Positions 9,431 through 17,653 of a stretch of DNA of 45,975 nucleotides are shown here, piece by piece. Source of the DNA: an uncultured Prevotella sp. (lineage in GTDB: Bacteria > Bacteroidota > Bacteroidia > Bacteroidales > Bacteroidaceae); assembly GCA_945787895.1 (NCBI GenBank), contig CALZJQ010000007.1, positions 1 through 45,975 on the forward strand. The letters are read 5' to 3'. Position 1 is the first letter of the stretch; the number at the start of each line of letters is the position of its first letter. The notes beneath the pieces were generated by a model. That model was not told where the DNA came from and did not search any database. It saw only the letters and a list, made by a program, of their open reading frames with translations. The position numbers and the translations under genes are program-made.

Positions 9431-9461
9431 CAAAGTTACAACATTTGCATTCCGTTTGCAA
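9431..9461 (-). promoter_or_regulatory. Candidate minus-strand promoter facing the 3' end of the GH26-like gene
   Basis: Read on the minus strand there is a TTG (9459-9461), 20 bases, then TAACTTTG (9431-9438), which fits the Bacteroidota primary sigma-factor pattern TTTG-N19-21-TAnnTTTG. No minus-strand coding gene lies directly ahead; the transcript would run antisense into the end of the GH26-like gene. Confidence 0.5.
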
Positions 9462-9487
9462 GATTTATCTGCATAGTGTAATGTATA

Positions 9488-9602
9488 GTTTGTTGTTTGG
9501 TGGTTTTGTTGTTTAGTTGTTTGGTTGATAGCATTCGACTCCATTGAGCCACAAACAACTAAACAACTAAACAACTAAACAACCAAACAACTAAACAACA
9601 AC
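9488..9602. repeat. GT/AC-arm intergenic inverted repeat, copy F
   Basis: The left arm is built of TTGTTGTTTGG and TTTAGTTG units; the right arm is CAACTAAACAAC units; the spacer is about 35 bases (GATAGCATTCGACTCCATTG). It sits between the converging GH26-like and TolC-like genes and could also stop transcription from both sides. The spacer is unlike the core of copies A, B, C and E, but resembles that of copy G. Confidence 0.85.
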
Positions 9603-9610
9603 CAGAAAGG

Positions 9611-10927
9611 TCAAAAATTCAGGTCTCTGCCTCGGTAGAAGTCTATGAGGGCTTTCTGGAAGACGAGTTCGTAGCGTGCTTGGATTAGGTCGCTGTCGGC
9701 TTTCATCATGTTGTTCTTTGCTTCGTTGAACTCGGTGATGGTTGCCTTGCCGTTCTCATACTTCGCTTGTGTGAGGTTGAAGGCAGCCTGACTCGTCACC
9801 TGTGCCTGCTTGCTTCGCTCATATTTTGCTTCGGCTGCCACGGTGTTGTAATAGACCTGTTGTATTTCTTTGTAGAGGGTCTTTTTCACATTGTCGAGAG
9901 CTAACTGCTGGTTTTCTTTCTCTATGCGTGCCGCACGTATGTTGTTCCTTGTGGAGAAACGGTTGAATATGGGCACGTTGAGCGAGAAACGTATAGACTG
10001 CGAGAAGTTGTTCTTCATCTGACTGCTAAAGCCATCGTTGTCCATACCTGATGAATTGTAGTAGTTAGTTCCCAACCCTGCACCGAAAGAGAGGGTAGGG
10101 TAGAGGTCTGCTTTGGCGATGAGGATGCTTTTGTCAGCGGCTTTCAGTCGCGATACGTTGGCAGCCACCTCTGGTTTCACGGCAACGGCTTCTGAGAAAA
10201 TCAGCTCTGGGTTGATGGCAGTGATGATACTTTGGTCTGAGTTCAATGCTGGCGTGGCGATGGAAAAGCCGTCTGGTGAGGGAAGTTCCAGTAGTTGTGA
10301 CAATGCGAGCAGGTCAAGACGATAGGAGTTTTCAGCCTGTGTAGCGGTGAGACGGCTCTGAGCCATTGTGGATTGCTGCTGCAGGACATCGGTAAGTGTA
10401 GCCTTTCCGTGCTTTTCCATTTCTGTAAGGCGGGCGCATTGCATAGAGTCGATAGCTATTTGCCGTAGTGCTACAGCAAGAATTTCTTTGTCATAGACTA
10501 TTTGTATGTACTGTTGTGCTATCTGCATACGTATGTCGTTGCGTGCTTTCTCCAGTTCTGCTCTTGTAGCTTCGAGGTTGAGTTGGTGAAGCATGATAGT
10601 GTTTGGTATGCGGTTGCCCGTAAGGATGGGCATGGATGTGTTGAGAGAAAAGCCTGTGCTGCTCGTATTGCGCTTTGAGTAGGTGTTGTCCATGCCGAGA
10701 CTTCTGCCGAAAGAGAAGTCCTGGGATGCTCCTACATTGAGGTCAGGCAACTGTGCACTGCGTGCAGTCGATAGTTGTATTTTTTCTTTGCGGCACTCGT
10801 TCTCACGTTGTTTTAGGCTGATATTATGTTCCAGTGCATGGTCTATACACTGTTTCAAGGTCCAGTCTTCTGCAAATGTCCCTGTTGCTCCGAGCAACAT
10901 CAGGACAGACAATGCTATTGATTTCAT
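9611..10927 (-). CDS. TolC-family outer-membrane efflux channel
   Basis: A 438-residue protein with a signal peptide (cleavage near TGTFAE) followed by WTLKQCIDHALEHNISLKQ, the usual opening of TolC-family proteins. Two long alpha-helical, coiled-coil-rich halves follow (about 50-210 and 260-430), each with family features such as QLPDLNVGAS and, in the second half, KADLYPTLSFGAGLG. TolC-type trimers form the outer-membrane and periplasmic tunnel of tripartite exporters. It is the last gene of the minus-strand export operon, after the periplasmic adaptor, with repeat copy B in between. The ATG at 10927 gives a complete signal peptide. Length is normal for the family. The substrate is unknown. 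Confidence 0.93.
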   Translation of the reverse strand: MKSIALSVLMLLGATGTFAEDWTLKQCIDHALEHNISLKQRENECRKEKIQLSTARSAQLPDLNVGASQDFSFGRSLGMDNTYSKRNTSSTGFSLNTSMPILTGNRIPNTIMLHQLNLEATRAELEKARNDIRMQIAQQYIQIVYDKEILAVALRQIAIDSMQCARLTEMEKHGKATLTDVLQQQSTMAQSRLTATQAENSYRLDLLALSQLLELPSPDGFSIATPALNSDQSIITAINPELIFSEAVAVKPEVAANVSRLKAADKSILIAKADLYPTLSFGAGLGTNYYNSSGMDNDGFSSQMKNNFSQSIRFSLNVPIFNRFSTRNNIRAARIEKENQQLALDNVKKTLYKEIQQVYYNTVAAEAKYERSKQAQVTSQAAFNLTQAKYENGKATITEFNEAKNNMMKADSDLIQARYELVFQKALIDFYRGRDLNF

Positions 10928-10934
10928 TGGCTTT

Positions 10935-11072
10935 CAGTTGTTTGGTTGTTTAGTTGTTTGGTTGTAGTACCTGGTTGTTGGTTTTCGGTTGAGTTACCAT
11001 TGCTTCTTGCGGAAGACTCCATTGGAAAAACATTACTAACCAACGACCCACGACCCGCAACCTAAAACCGTA
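10935..11072. repeat. GT/AC-arm intergenic inverted repeat, copy B (with shared core)
   Basis: The left side is TTGTTTGGTTGTTTAG units, then GTAGTACCTGGTTGTTGG; the core (about 10991-11036) reads GAGTTACCATTGCTTCTTG..GACTCCATTGG; the right arm is CAACGACCCACGACCCGCAACC. The core is the reverse complement of the one in copies A and E and almost identical to copy C. It lies between the adaptor and TolC-like genes. In the mRNA the AC-rich arm precedes the tolC-like start. Confidence 0.88.
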
Positions 11073-11082
11073 TGACGCATTA

Positions 11083-12189
11083 TTATTCTTTCTCTGCCAC
11101 AATCTGCGGTCCGCGAACGACATCCTTGACTGTGATACCTTTCTTTATTTCTATGTTTACGCCATCGCTGATGCCGATGGTGACGGGCTGTCGGTCGTAA
11201 CTTTTGTTGTCTCCTGTGCCCTTTACGATATATACGAATGTGCTGTCACCTTCAAATTCGATGGCACTCTCGGGCACAGTAAGTACGTTATTTACGCTTT
11301 CAAGTACAATTTCTGCATTGGCACTGTAGCCTGAGCGCAGGCTTTTTGTGCCTTTTACGTCGATGGCAGCCTTTATCTCAAACTGGTTTGCGCCGTTTAC
11401 CTCCACTGCTTTTGGTGAGATATATTCTAATGAAGCATTTAGTGAAACGTCCTTCAATGCGCCGATAGTTATCTTCATTGGTACTCCGATAGTGAGGAGT
11501 CCTACTTCTGTCTCATCTATATTGCCACGGAAGATGAGGTCATTCATGTTGGCAAGTGTAGCAATGGTGGTACCATCGTTGAAGGTGTTGGAGAGAATTA
11601 CTGTATTACCCACTTTTACCGGGATGTCGAGTATGATGCCAGATATGGTACTTCTGATAAGAGTGCTGCTTGCTTTCGCATTGCTCTTTGACACACCGTC
11701 GCGCACTACCTCAAGCGCATCGTTAGCTGCTTTCAGTTCCTCTTTTGCCTGATTGAGCGTCTGGCATACTTTGTCATACTGCTCTGCCGTGACGAGATGC
11801 TTGTCGTAGAGAGCCTTTTCACGGCTGTAATCTACCTGTGCCTGTTCGAGATTGATGTTTGCGAGCCTCACCCTTGACTCTGCGCTGCTCAGTTGTCCCA
11901 TGTCGGGGATGACCTTTACCTTGGCAATTATCTCTCCTGCCTGTACGTATTCTCCTGCTTCTTTATATATGTCGGTGATGATACCTGAAATCTGTGGCTT
12001 TACGTTTACCTCATTCCGCGGCTCTATCTTGCCGGTTATGAGAGTTGTCTTACTGATGTCAGCGGTCTTTGGGGTAAACTCGTTATAGACGACAGGCACT
12101 GGCTGTGACTTGATGTATAGGAAGACGAATGTTCCTATGAATATCATTGCGATGAATGCAACGATGATTAGTTTTGAGTACTTTTTCAT
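11083..12189 (-). CDS. Periplasmic adaptor (membrane fusion) protein of a MacA/HlyD-type exporter
   Basis: A 368-residue protein with one N-terminal membrane anchor (about residues 7-27: LIIVAFIAMIFIGTFVFLYI). Next comes a lipoyl-like half-motif (GKIEPRNEVNVKPQISGIITDI, then GEYVQAGEIIAKV), an alpha-helical hairpin (about 95-165), the second lipoyl half (SGIILDIPVKVGNTVI) and beta-barrel segments ending in VRGPQIVAEKE. This is the normal order for MacA-like adaptors that link an inner-membrane ABC transporter to TolC. The upstream ATPase/permease genes and the downstream TolC-like gene complete the set. Length is typical. Confidence 0.92.
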   Translation of the reverse strand: MKKYSKLIIVAFIAMIFIGTFVFLYIKSQPVPVVYNEFTPKTADISKTTLITGKIEPRNEVNVKPQISGIITDIYKEAGEYVQAGEIIAKVKVIPDMGQLSSAESRVRLANINLEQAQVDYSREKALYDKHLVTAEQYDKVCQTLNQAKEELKAANDALEVVRDGVSKSNAKASSTLIRSTISGIILDIPVKVGNTVILSNTFNDGTTIATLANMNDLIFRGNIDETEVGLLTIGVPMKITIGALKDVSLNASLEYISPKAVEVNGANQFEIKAAIDVKGTKSLRSGYSANAEIVLESVNNVLTVPESAIEFEGDSTFVYIVKGTGDNKSYDRQPVTIGISDGVNIEIKKGITVKDVVRGPQIVAEKE

Positions 12190-12283
12190 TTTTATGTTGT
12201 TTAGTTGTTTAGTTCTATATTGACGACAACGGGAACAATGGACGACTACTTCTTAGTATTATTGTCTTTGTTGTCGTTTATTT
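12190..12283. repeat. Degenerate GT/AC-type repeat (copy L)
   Basis: Directly before the adaptor start (minus strand) is a short GT-rich arm (TTGTTTAGTTGTTTAGTT, 12197-12214) without a clear partner. It is followed by a separate imperfect inverted repeat: ACGACAACGGGAACAATGG near 12222-12241 against ATTATTGTCTTTGTTGTCGT near 12257-12276. In the mRNA the AC-rich side abuts the ATG at 12189. Confidence 0.55.
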
Positions 12284-12366
12284 ATTAGGGTGTCCTGTTT
12301 GTAGTTAGAATTCTTTCGACCTTTTCTCGCCATGGCGATGACTGAAGCTCATCATTGCTCATCTGG

Positions 12367-12399
12367 CTTAAGGTGGGAATTAATAGAACCCACCTTAAG
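12367..12399. repeat. Perfect 11-bp stem hairpin with AATTAATAGAA loop
   Basis: CTTAAGGTGGG (12367-12377) pairs perfectly with CCCACCTTAAG (12389-12399) around an 11-base AATTAATAGAA loop. It lies 17 bp past the stop of the outer-membrane barrel gene (minus strand) and has no U-tract, so it is not a classical intrinsic terminator. The stretch 12378-12396 recurs exactly, in reverse complement, at 45857-45875, and a diverged form is at 31697-31723. Confidence 0.85.
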
Positions 12400-12415
12400 G
12401 CATGAAAGACAGGCA

Positions 12416-14788
12416 TTACATTCTGTTCTTTGCATCCTGACCGGCACCAGTTCCTTTATACTTGCTGTTTGCCGTATTGAAACGATAAGACAGCCGAAGT
12501 TGAACATTTGAAGAATAGTAATTATTGTTTTGACAATGGATGAAGTTGCCATAGTCGGTACTTACGTGTTCCTTTGACTTGTTAAGGATGTCATTCCATG
12601 CAAGACGTATGTTGAGTGCATCGTGCTTGAAAAACGACTTGCTGACTGCAAGGTTTAGACAGTGTTTAGGCTTGGAAAACTTATACATCACATAATCATA
12701 GGGAGATGTGTATTGATAGTCAAGGTCAATCAACCAACTGTGCTTCAGTTTGAATGCGTTGTTTGCCTGAACGAAGAACAATGGGTCGTTGAGTTTTACA
12801 ATACGTTCCCCGCTTGTTTCACGTGGGTCGATAACGCTTGTCTGAAAATGTTGCTTTTCCATACCTATCGTATATCTTGGGTTCCAGATGCCAATTCTTG
12901 GTGAGGCATTGAGATAGATGTTGAGTTTGCGTACTGTCTCCTGAGCGTTGGAATATTTGACCATTGCTGTACAATCATCATCGTATGGATAACCGAGCTG
13001 ATATATGGCATTATCTACCACTTCGTATGCACCAGTAATGGTGAGCCATCGCCAGTTGGCGTTGAGCGAGAGTGTGTGTTGTATTTCGTTCAAAAGTGTC
13101 GGGTCGCCTGTCTGATACATGAAGCGGTTATCGTATTGAATTTCTGTACTTAGCTGGTCATATCGTGGACGCTGGATTTTTGTGGTGTAACCAAGGTTTA
13201 TACCTACCTGACCGAGTTTTGTTGAAGCATTGAATGAAGGGAACCAGTTGTTGTGTACCCTGCTGATATTATCCTTTGGGGAAAAATCATTGGTGTATTT
13301 GAAATCTACGTGCTCGTATCTTATGCCAGCCACTACCTGAACTTGCTTGAAAGGTAATGCATATTCAGCAAAGCCTGAGATTGTGTTCTCGGCAATCTTT
13401 GCTTTCGACGCTGGTATCTCTGTCTTGGTAGAGGAGTATTCTTGCTTTGCGGTTACGTATGTCTCTTCGGTTCCTATCTTTAATTGCCCTTTCCATACAG
13501 GATAGGAAAGTACAAGTTTTCCTGCACCCATTCGTGCCACTCCGTCGGAAATATTCTTTATAGAGGCGGGGTCGTTGAGGCTGCTCTCATTTACACCGGT
13601 TTCCTTTTTGTTGCCAGAGTCGCTGAAATCCGCATTGAAGTTCACATTCAGCTTATTGATATTTCCGTCGTAGTAGATATTGCCCGTAAAGTTATGTGAA
13701 GATGGTGTGGTAGTATTTGAGACGGAGCGAACATTGTCAACAAACTCGTTGTTTGTATATACATCGTCCTCAAAGACGATATTCTGATTGCCAAACAGCA
13801 TCGCACCATAGTTCATCTTCATTCCAAGAGAATGATTCTCGTTCACCTGCCAGTTCACTCCCAGGTCTCCGCTTATTCCGCTATTGTGGCTAATAAAAGC
13901 GAAAGGACCTTCCATCCGGTTATGCTTGATGCTTCCATCGGGCATTTTTACGTATGTATTACTGCTTACGTTGTCGCTCACCTGATAGCTGTGCTGATTG
14001 TAGTAAACGAGTTTCCCGATGAAATCCAAGCCACCGGTGCGGTAGTTGAGGTCGAGAACCGACCATGAGGGGTCGAAGTCATGGTTGTTGTAAATGTATT
14101 GCTGAGCCTGGCTCGTAAGTGCATAGCTGAAGCCGTCGCCCTGTCGCTTTATGGTGCGTATGCGCACTACGCATCTCACCTCTCCACCATATTCGGCACC
14201 AGGATTACTGACCACTTCTACAGACTTTATGTCTTCCGACATGAGGTTTCGAAGCTCGGAGTCATCGTTCACCTTTCTTCCATTAATGTAATAGACAGGT
14301 GCTCCACGTCCTATTACTTCCAGTTTTCCGTTTTTGGAAATCATTCCCGGAACTTTGGCAAGTACCTCAAGAGAGTTTCCCGAATGTTCGAGTATCGAAC
14401 CCTCGATGGTAGTTACTACAGCATCGCCGAGGAGCTTTGTTTTCGGGCGTGTTTTGCTTACAACAATTTCATTCAACATACCCGCTTCAACCTGCATTTG
14501 GATTGTCTGTGATGTAGAGAATGTAGCAACAGGCAAGTTCTTTGTATTATATCCTATTGAGGAGATTTGTATAAAGTCGCCCCCATCCTTTCTTTCAATG
14601 CAGAACTGTCCATTGTTATCTGTTATGCATACTGACACGATGGAAGAATCGGGAAGAGAGCGAAGTGATACTGTGGCAAACTCCATTGGTTGATTATTTT
14701 CATCCGTTACTATTCCTTCGAGTTTCTGTGCGCTCAGTTGGGATATTGTTGCCAATAGGATTATTATTGTTGTTGTCAATCTTTTCAT
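12416..14788 (-). CDS. Outer-membrane beta-barrel protein (TonB-receptor-like, CarboxypepD_reg + plug + OMP_b-brl_3 type)
   Basis: A 790-residue protein with a signal peptide (TISQLSAQ, cleavage about residue 20). Residues 22-100 form a carboxypeptidase-regulatory-like domain (LEGIVTDENNQPMEFATVSL). Residues about 115-215 form a plug-like domain (LEVLAKVPGMISKNG, then PVYYINGRKV and IKSVEVVSNPGAEYGG). The remainder is a large beta-barrel ending in YKGTGAGQDAKNRM, the usual tail of this Bacteroidota family. Members resemble TonB-dependent receptors, but their substrates are mostly unknown. Here the gene sits between the second permease (49 bp upstream) and the adaptor of an export operon, which is unusual company for an import-type barrel; it may be a target or partner of the exporter. 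Confidence 0.88.
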   Translation of the reverse strand: MKRLTTTIIILLATISQLSAQKLEGIVTDENNQPMEFATVSLRSLPDSSIVSVCITDNNGQFCIERKDGGDFIQISSIGYNTKNLPVATFSTSQTIQMQVEAGMLNEIVVSKTRPKTKLLGDAVVTTIEGSILEHSGNSLEVLAKVPGMISKNGKLEVIGRGAPVYYINGRKVNDDSELRNLMSEDIKSVEVVSNPGAEYGGEVRCVVRIRTIKRQGDGFSYALTSQAQQYIYNNHDFDPSWSVLDLNYRTGGLDFIGKLVYYNQHSYQVSDNVSSNTYVKMPDGSIKHNRMEGPFAFISHNSGISGDLGVNWQVNENHSLGMKMNYGAMLFGNQNIVFEDDVYTNNEFVDNVRSVSNTTTPSSHNFTGNIYYDGNINKLNVNFNADFSDSGNKKETGVNESSLNDPASIKNISDGVARMGAGKLVLSYPVWKGQLKIGTEETYVTAKQEYSSTKTEIPASKAKIAENTISGFAEYALPFKQVQVVAGIRYEHVDFKYTNDFSPKDNISRVHNNWFPSFNASTKLGQVGINLGYTTKIQRPRYDQLSTEIQYDNRFMYQTGDPTLLNEIQHTLSLNANWRWLTITGAYEVVDNAIYQLGYPYDDDCTAMVKYSNAQETVRKLNIYLNASPRIGIWNPRYTIGMEKQHFQTSVIDPRETSGERIVKLNDPLFFVQANNAFKLKHSWLIDLDYQYTSPYDYVMYKFSKPKHCLNLAVSKSFFKHDALNIRLAWNDILNKSKEHVSTDYGNFIHCQNNNYYSSNVQLRLSYRFNTANSKYKGTGAGQDAKNRM

Positions 14789-14837
14789 AATGATACGCTA
14801 TTCAAAATTTCACTTGCTATAGTGCTATAATATCTGG

Positions 14838-16082
14838 TTACTCTTCCCTCATAGCATCCACAGGTTTGATGTTCATAGCCCTGAATGCGGGTGCAAGACC
14901 AGCAAGCATACCGAGGGATGAGAGTATGAAGGCTGCGGAGAGTGCTGTCCAGAAAGGTATTTGAAAATGCGTTTCTACAATGCCATCTGTAGTGCTTGCC
15001 ATCTCAAACATCTGTAGTATCATAACCCCGAAGAGTATTCCGCTCATGCCGGCTATGGCTGTGAGGATAAGACTTTCGGAGAGTATCTGTGAGAGAATCA
15101 TTCTTGGCGTGGCTCCGATAGCGCGTCGTATGCCTATTTCCGTGGTACGTTCCTTGACGGTGACCATCATGATGTTGCTCACGCCGATTGCTCCTGCCAG
15201 TATTGTACCTATTCCTATGAGCCAGATGAGGAAGTTGACACCGGCGAAAAGGCTGTCGATTACGGAGAACATCACTTCGCAGTTGAATGCCGATATGGCA
15301 GCTTCGTCTTCTGGACTGATGCGGTGAACGTGGGCTATGATATTCCTTATCTTTGGCGTGATGTCGCTCATCTTCACGTTTCCTCTTCCCGTCATGGCAA
15401 GGATATGTATGCTTTTGCCATAATTATTCTGTTTTCGGCATAGGGAGAACGGTATTGTTATGGTCTCTGTCGGACTGGAACCGATGCTCATTCCTCCGTT
15501 ATTGTAATCTACTCCAATTATTTGATAATAGACGTTTCCTACCTTGATGCGTTGTCCGCATGGGTCAGTGCCAGCTGGAAATAGTTCCTGATATATCTTT
15601 TTCCCGATGATGCAGACGTAGCGTTCGTTCTTTTCATCTATTTCATTGATATATCTTCCGTAGTACAACTTGGGAGCCTGTACGTCCTTATAGTCATGTT
15701 GCACGCCCTTTATGCTTCCCGAGCTTTTCTTGTCTCCATACACAATGGTTCTACTGCCAGCGAAAACCATTGGTGTGATAGTCTCCAGTTCCGGTACTTG
15801 GTGCCTGAGTCGATAGATGTCATCGTCAGTCATTGTCCATTCTCTTCCTTTTCTGAATCCATCGTAGGCAATGGTTGTCTTGTTGGAGAAAATCATCATG
15901 CTATTGGTGGCGAAGCCTTCGAATTTTTTTGCCAGTTGTTCTTTCAGTCCCTGTCCTCCTCCTATGAGAATGATGAGCATGAAGACCCCCCAGAATATTC
16001 CGAAGCCCGTGAGGAAAGAGCGGCTCTTGTTCCTTGTAAGGGTGTCGATTATCTCTTTGTATGAATCAATGTCGAGTTTCAT
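14838..16082 (-). CDS. MacB/FtsX-type ABC transporter permease (second of two)
   Basis: A 414-residue protein: a first transmembrane helix (about 22-42, FLTGFGIFWGVFMLIILIG), a periplasmic MacB_PCD-like domain (about 50-270), then three C-terminal helices of the FtsX domain (about 285-400) with IGIGTILAGAIGVSNIMMVTVKERTTEIGIRRAIGA, the conserved coupling segment. The closing motif PAFRAMNIKPVDAMREE is typical. It is a paralogue of the permease encoded just upstream; the two probably form a heterodimer driven by the ATPase of this operon. This is a mechanotransmission-type exporter, not a classical importer. The ATG at 16082 lies directly after the AC-rich arm of repeat copy C in the mRNA. Confidence 0.94.
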   Translation of the reverse strand: MKLDIDSYKEIIDTLTRNKSRSFLTGFGIFWGVFMLIILIGGGQGLKEQLAKKFEGFATNSMMIFSNKTTIAYDGFRKGREWTMTDDDIYRLRHQVPELETITPMVFAGSRTIVYGDKKSSGSIKGVQHDYKDVQAPKLYYGRYINEIDEKNERYVCIIGKKIYQELFPAGTDPCGQRIKVGNVYYQIIGVDYNNGGMSIGSSPTETITIPFSLCRKQNNYGKSIHILAMTGRGNVKMSDITPKIRNIIAHVHRISPEDEAAISAFNCEVMFSVIDSLFAGVNFLIWLIGIGTILAGAIGVSNIMMVTVKERTTEIGIRRAIGATPRMILSQILSESLILTAIAGMSGILFGVMILQMFEMASTTDGIVETHFQIPFWTALSAAFILSSLGMLAGLAPAFRAMNIKPVDAMREE

Positions 16083-16083
16083 T

Positions 16084-16254
16084 GTTTTGTTGTTTTGTTG
16101 TTTTGTTGTTTAGTTGTAGTACTTGGTTGTGGGTTGTTGGTTGTTGGTTTTAGGTTGAGTTACCATTGCTTCTTGAGGAAGACTCCATTGGAAAGACATT
16201 ACTAACCAACAACCTACAACCAACAACCCACAACCAAGTACGACAACTAAACGA
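16084..16254. repeat. GT/AC-arm intergenic inverted repeat, copy C (with shared core)
   Basis: The longest core-type copy. The outer left arm is TTGTTTTGTTGTTTTG units, then GTAGTACTTGGTTGTGGG. The core (about 16154-16203) contains GAGTTACCATTGCTTCTTGAGG and GACTCCATTGG. The right arm is CAACAACCTACAACC units ending CAAGTACGACAACTAAAC. Core and outer parts match copy B closely. It fills the gap between the two permease genes. Confidence 0.9.
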
Positions 16255-16260
16255 CATTTC

Positions 16261-17523
16261 TCACTCCCCTCTCAAAGCCTCGATAGGTCGTATCTTGGCG
16301 GCTTTCCATGCGGGGATTATTCCTGCTATCGTGCCTGCAATGATGATAACTAAGGTCGCATTGATGCAGACGTCGAGACCTACTGTGGGGTTGAGAAACA
16401 TCTGTATGTCGAAGATACCAGTGTTTTCTGTTTTTTGCCCCACGGTAATGTTCATCCATTCGTTGGCGAGGATGCCAGCAAGCATTCCGATATATCCGAA
16501 TATTGTCGTGATGATGACGCTTTCCGTTATGATAAGCTTTAGTATGGAAAGTGGCTTTGCTCCAATGGCTTTACGTATTCCAAATTCGCGGGTTCGTTCT
16601 TTTACGGTGATGAGCATGATATTGCTTACTCCTACTATACCGCTGAGCAGGGTGAGGAGACCGATAATCCACAGTGCGGTGCGGATGATACTTATTCCTG
16701 TGTTCATTTGCAGGCTGTCGGAGTTGCGGTTCCATATCCATATACTGCTCTTATCATCTGGTGCTGCCTGATGGTTTTTGTTGATGACGCTGCGGTAGGA
16801 GTCCTCGAAGTCTTTGCTTTGCTTCTCGTCAGTCAGTCCGTTGACGGTGAAGATGATACTTCCTACTATGTCTCCTTTACCATACATTGTCTTGAATGTG
16901 GTGAAGGGGCAGAAGGCTTTGTATTCCTGTTGGCTTTCATCCTCTTTGTATATACCAATTACTTTGAAAGCAAAGTTGTTGAGCCTGATGTGTTTTCCCA
17001 AGAGGGAAGTATAGGGTTTGCACAGTTCCTTTGCCATTTTCCTACTGATGACGATGACTTTTCTCTGTTCTTTCATGTCGAGAGCGTTGATGAATCGTCC
17101 GTGCAGCAGTTCGTATTTCTCTATTTCGAGGTATTCGGGAGCCACGCCTCTCACTGTAGGTGACAGATAGTTCTGTCCGTAACTCATGGTTGTGGATCCG
17201 CCTTCCAATATCTCTCCTCCGAGCTTGTCGATGGTTTGTGGGAATGCTTTTCTTGACAATGTGATGTCTTTGTCTTTCAGCACTATCTCCCTGCCCTCTT
17301 TCAGTCCTTTGTGCGGCTTGGATGTCCTCCCGCCAAAGATTTGCATGGAGTTGGCTATGTACCTGTCCATGTGCTCTGTTTGAGCATTGATGAGTCCGTT
17401 GCCTGCGCCGAGCAGGAATATTATCATGAATATTCCCCATGCCACGGCGAAGCCTGTCAATGCTGTTCGCAACTTATTGCGCTTGGCAGAGTTCCATATT
17501 TCGTTGAGTAATTCAAAAGTCAT
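16261..17523 (-). CDS. MacB/FtsX-type ABC transporter permease (first of two)
   Basis: A 420-residue protein when started at the ATG at 17523 (MTFELLNEIWNSAKRNKLRTALTG..), which aligns with the N terminus of its paralogue downstream. An in-frame ATG at 17643 would add 40 residues (KNQKPKTKNPKPK-like), but these are encoded by repeat copy D and are low-complexity, so I reject that start. The first transmembrane helix is about residues 20-42 (GFAVAWGIFMIIFLLGAG), then a periplasmic MacB_PCD-like domain, then the FtsX helices with IVGVSNIMLITVKERTREFGIRKAIGA. The end PAWKAAKIRPIEALRGE is typical. It partners the second permease and the ATPase. Confidence 0.94.
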   Translation of the reverse strand: MTFELLNEIWNSAKRNKLRTALTGFAVAWGIFMIIFLLGAGNGLINAQTEHMDRYIANSMQIFGGRTSKPHKGLKEGREIVLKDKDITLSRKAFPQTIDKLGGEILEGGSTTMSYGQNYLSPTVRGVAPEYLEIEKYELLHGRFINALDMKEQRKVIVISRKMAKELCKPYTSLLGKHIRLNNFAFKVIGIYKEDESQQEYKAFCPFTTFKTMYGKGDIVGSIIFTVNGLTDEKQSKDFEDSYRSVINKNHQAAPDDKSSIWIWNRNSDSLQMNTGISIIRTALWIIGLLTLLSGIVGVSNIMLITVKERTREFGIRKAIGAKPLSILKLIITESVIITTIFGYIGMLAGILANEWMNITVGQKTENTGIFDIQMFLNPTVGLDVCINATLVIIIAGTIAGIIPAWKAAKIRPIEALRGE

Positions 17524-17645
17524 TTTTGGTTTTGGGTTTTTGGTTTTGGGTTTTTGGTTTTTGGTTGATAATGCGTTGTCGATGCTGGTTTGCTCAGGAG
17601 GCAAGGGTAAACCAACCAAAAACCGACAACCAAAAACCGACAACT
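17524..17645. repeat. GT/AC-arm intergenic inverted repeat, copy D (diverged core)
   Basis: The left arm is made of GGTTTTTGGTTTTGGG units; the right arm is CCAACCAAAAACCGACAACC. The middle (GATAATGCGTTG..GCTCAGGAGGCAAGGGTAA) is a weak match to the core of copies A and E (AGTAATG..CCTCAAGAG..GGTAA). It starts at the base next to the permease ATG. A spurious 40-residue N-terminal extension of the permease frame runs through it. Confidence 0.8.
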
Positions 17646-17653
17646 GGATAAAA

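Noticed and set aside
9392..9574. A 60-residue minus-strand frame in the PUL/TolC gap
   Set aside because: Its central part is translated repeat DNA (TTKQQNHQTTN), so it is not a credible protein.
9488..9602. A CRISPR-like array in the CAACTAAAC repeats
   Set aside because: Units are contiguous with no unique spacers and there are no cas genes.
12327..12338. A 12-bp palindrome TCGCCATGGCGA
   Set aside because: Short and single in this window; it may be chance.
17524..17643. A longer N terminus for the first permease starting at 17643
   Set aside because: The extra 40 residues are encoded by the low-complexity repeat copy D, and the paralogue aligns with the start at 17523.
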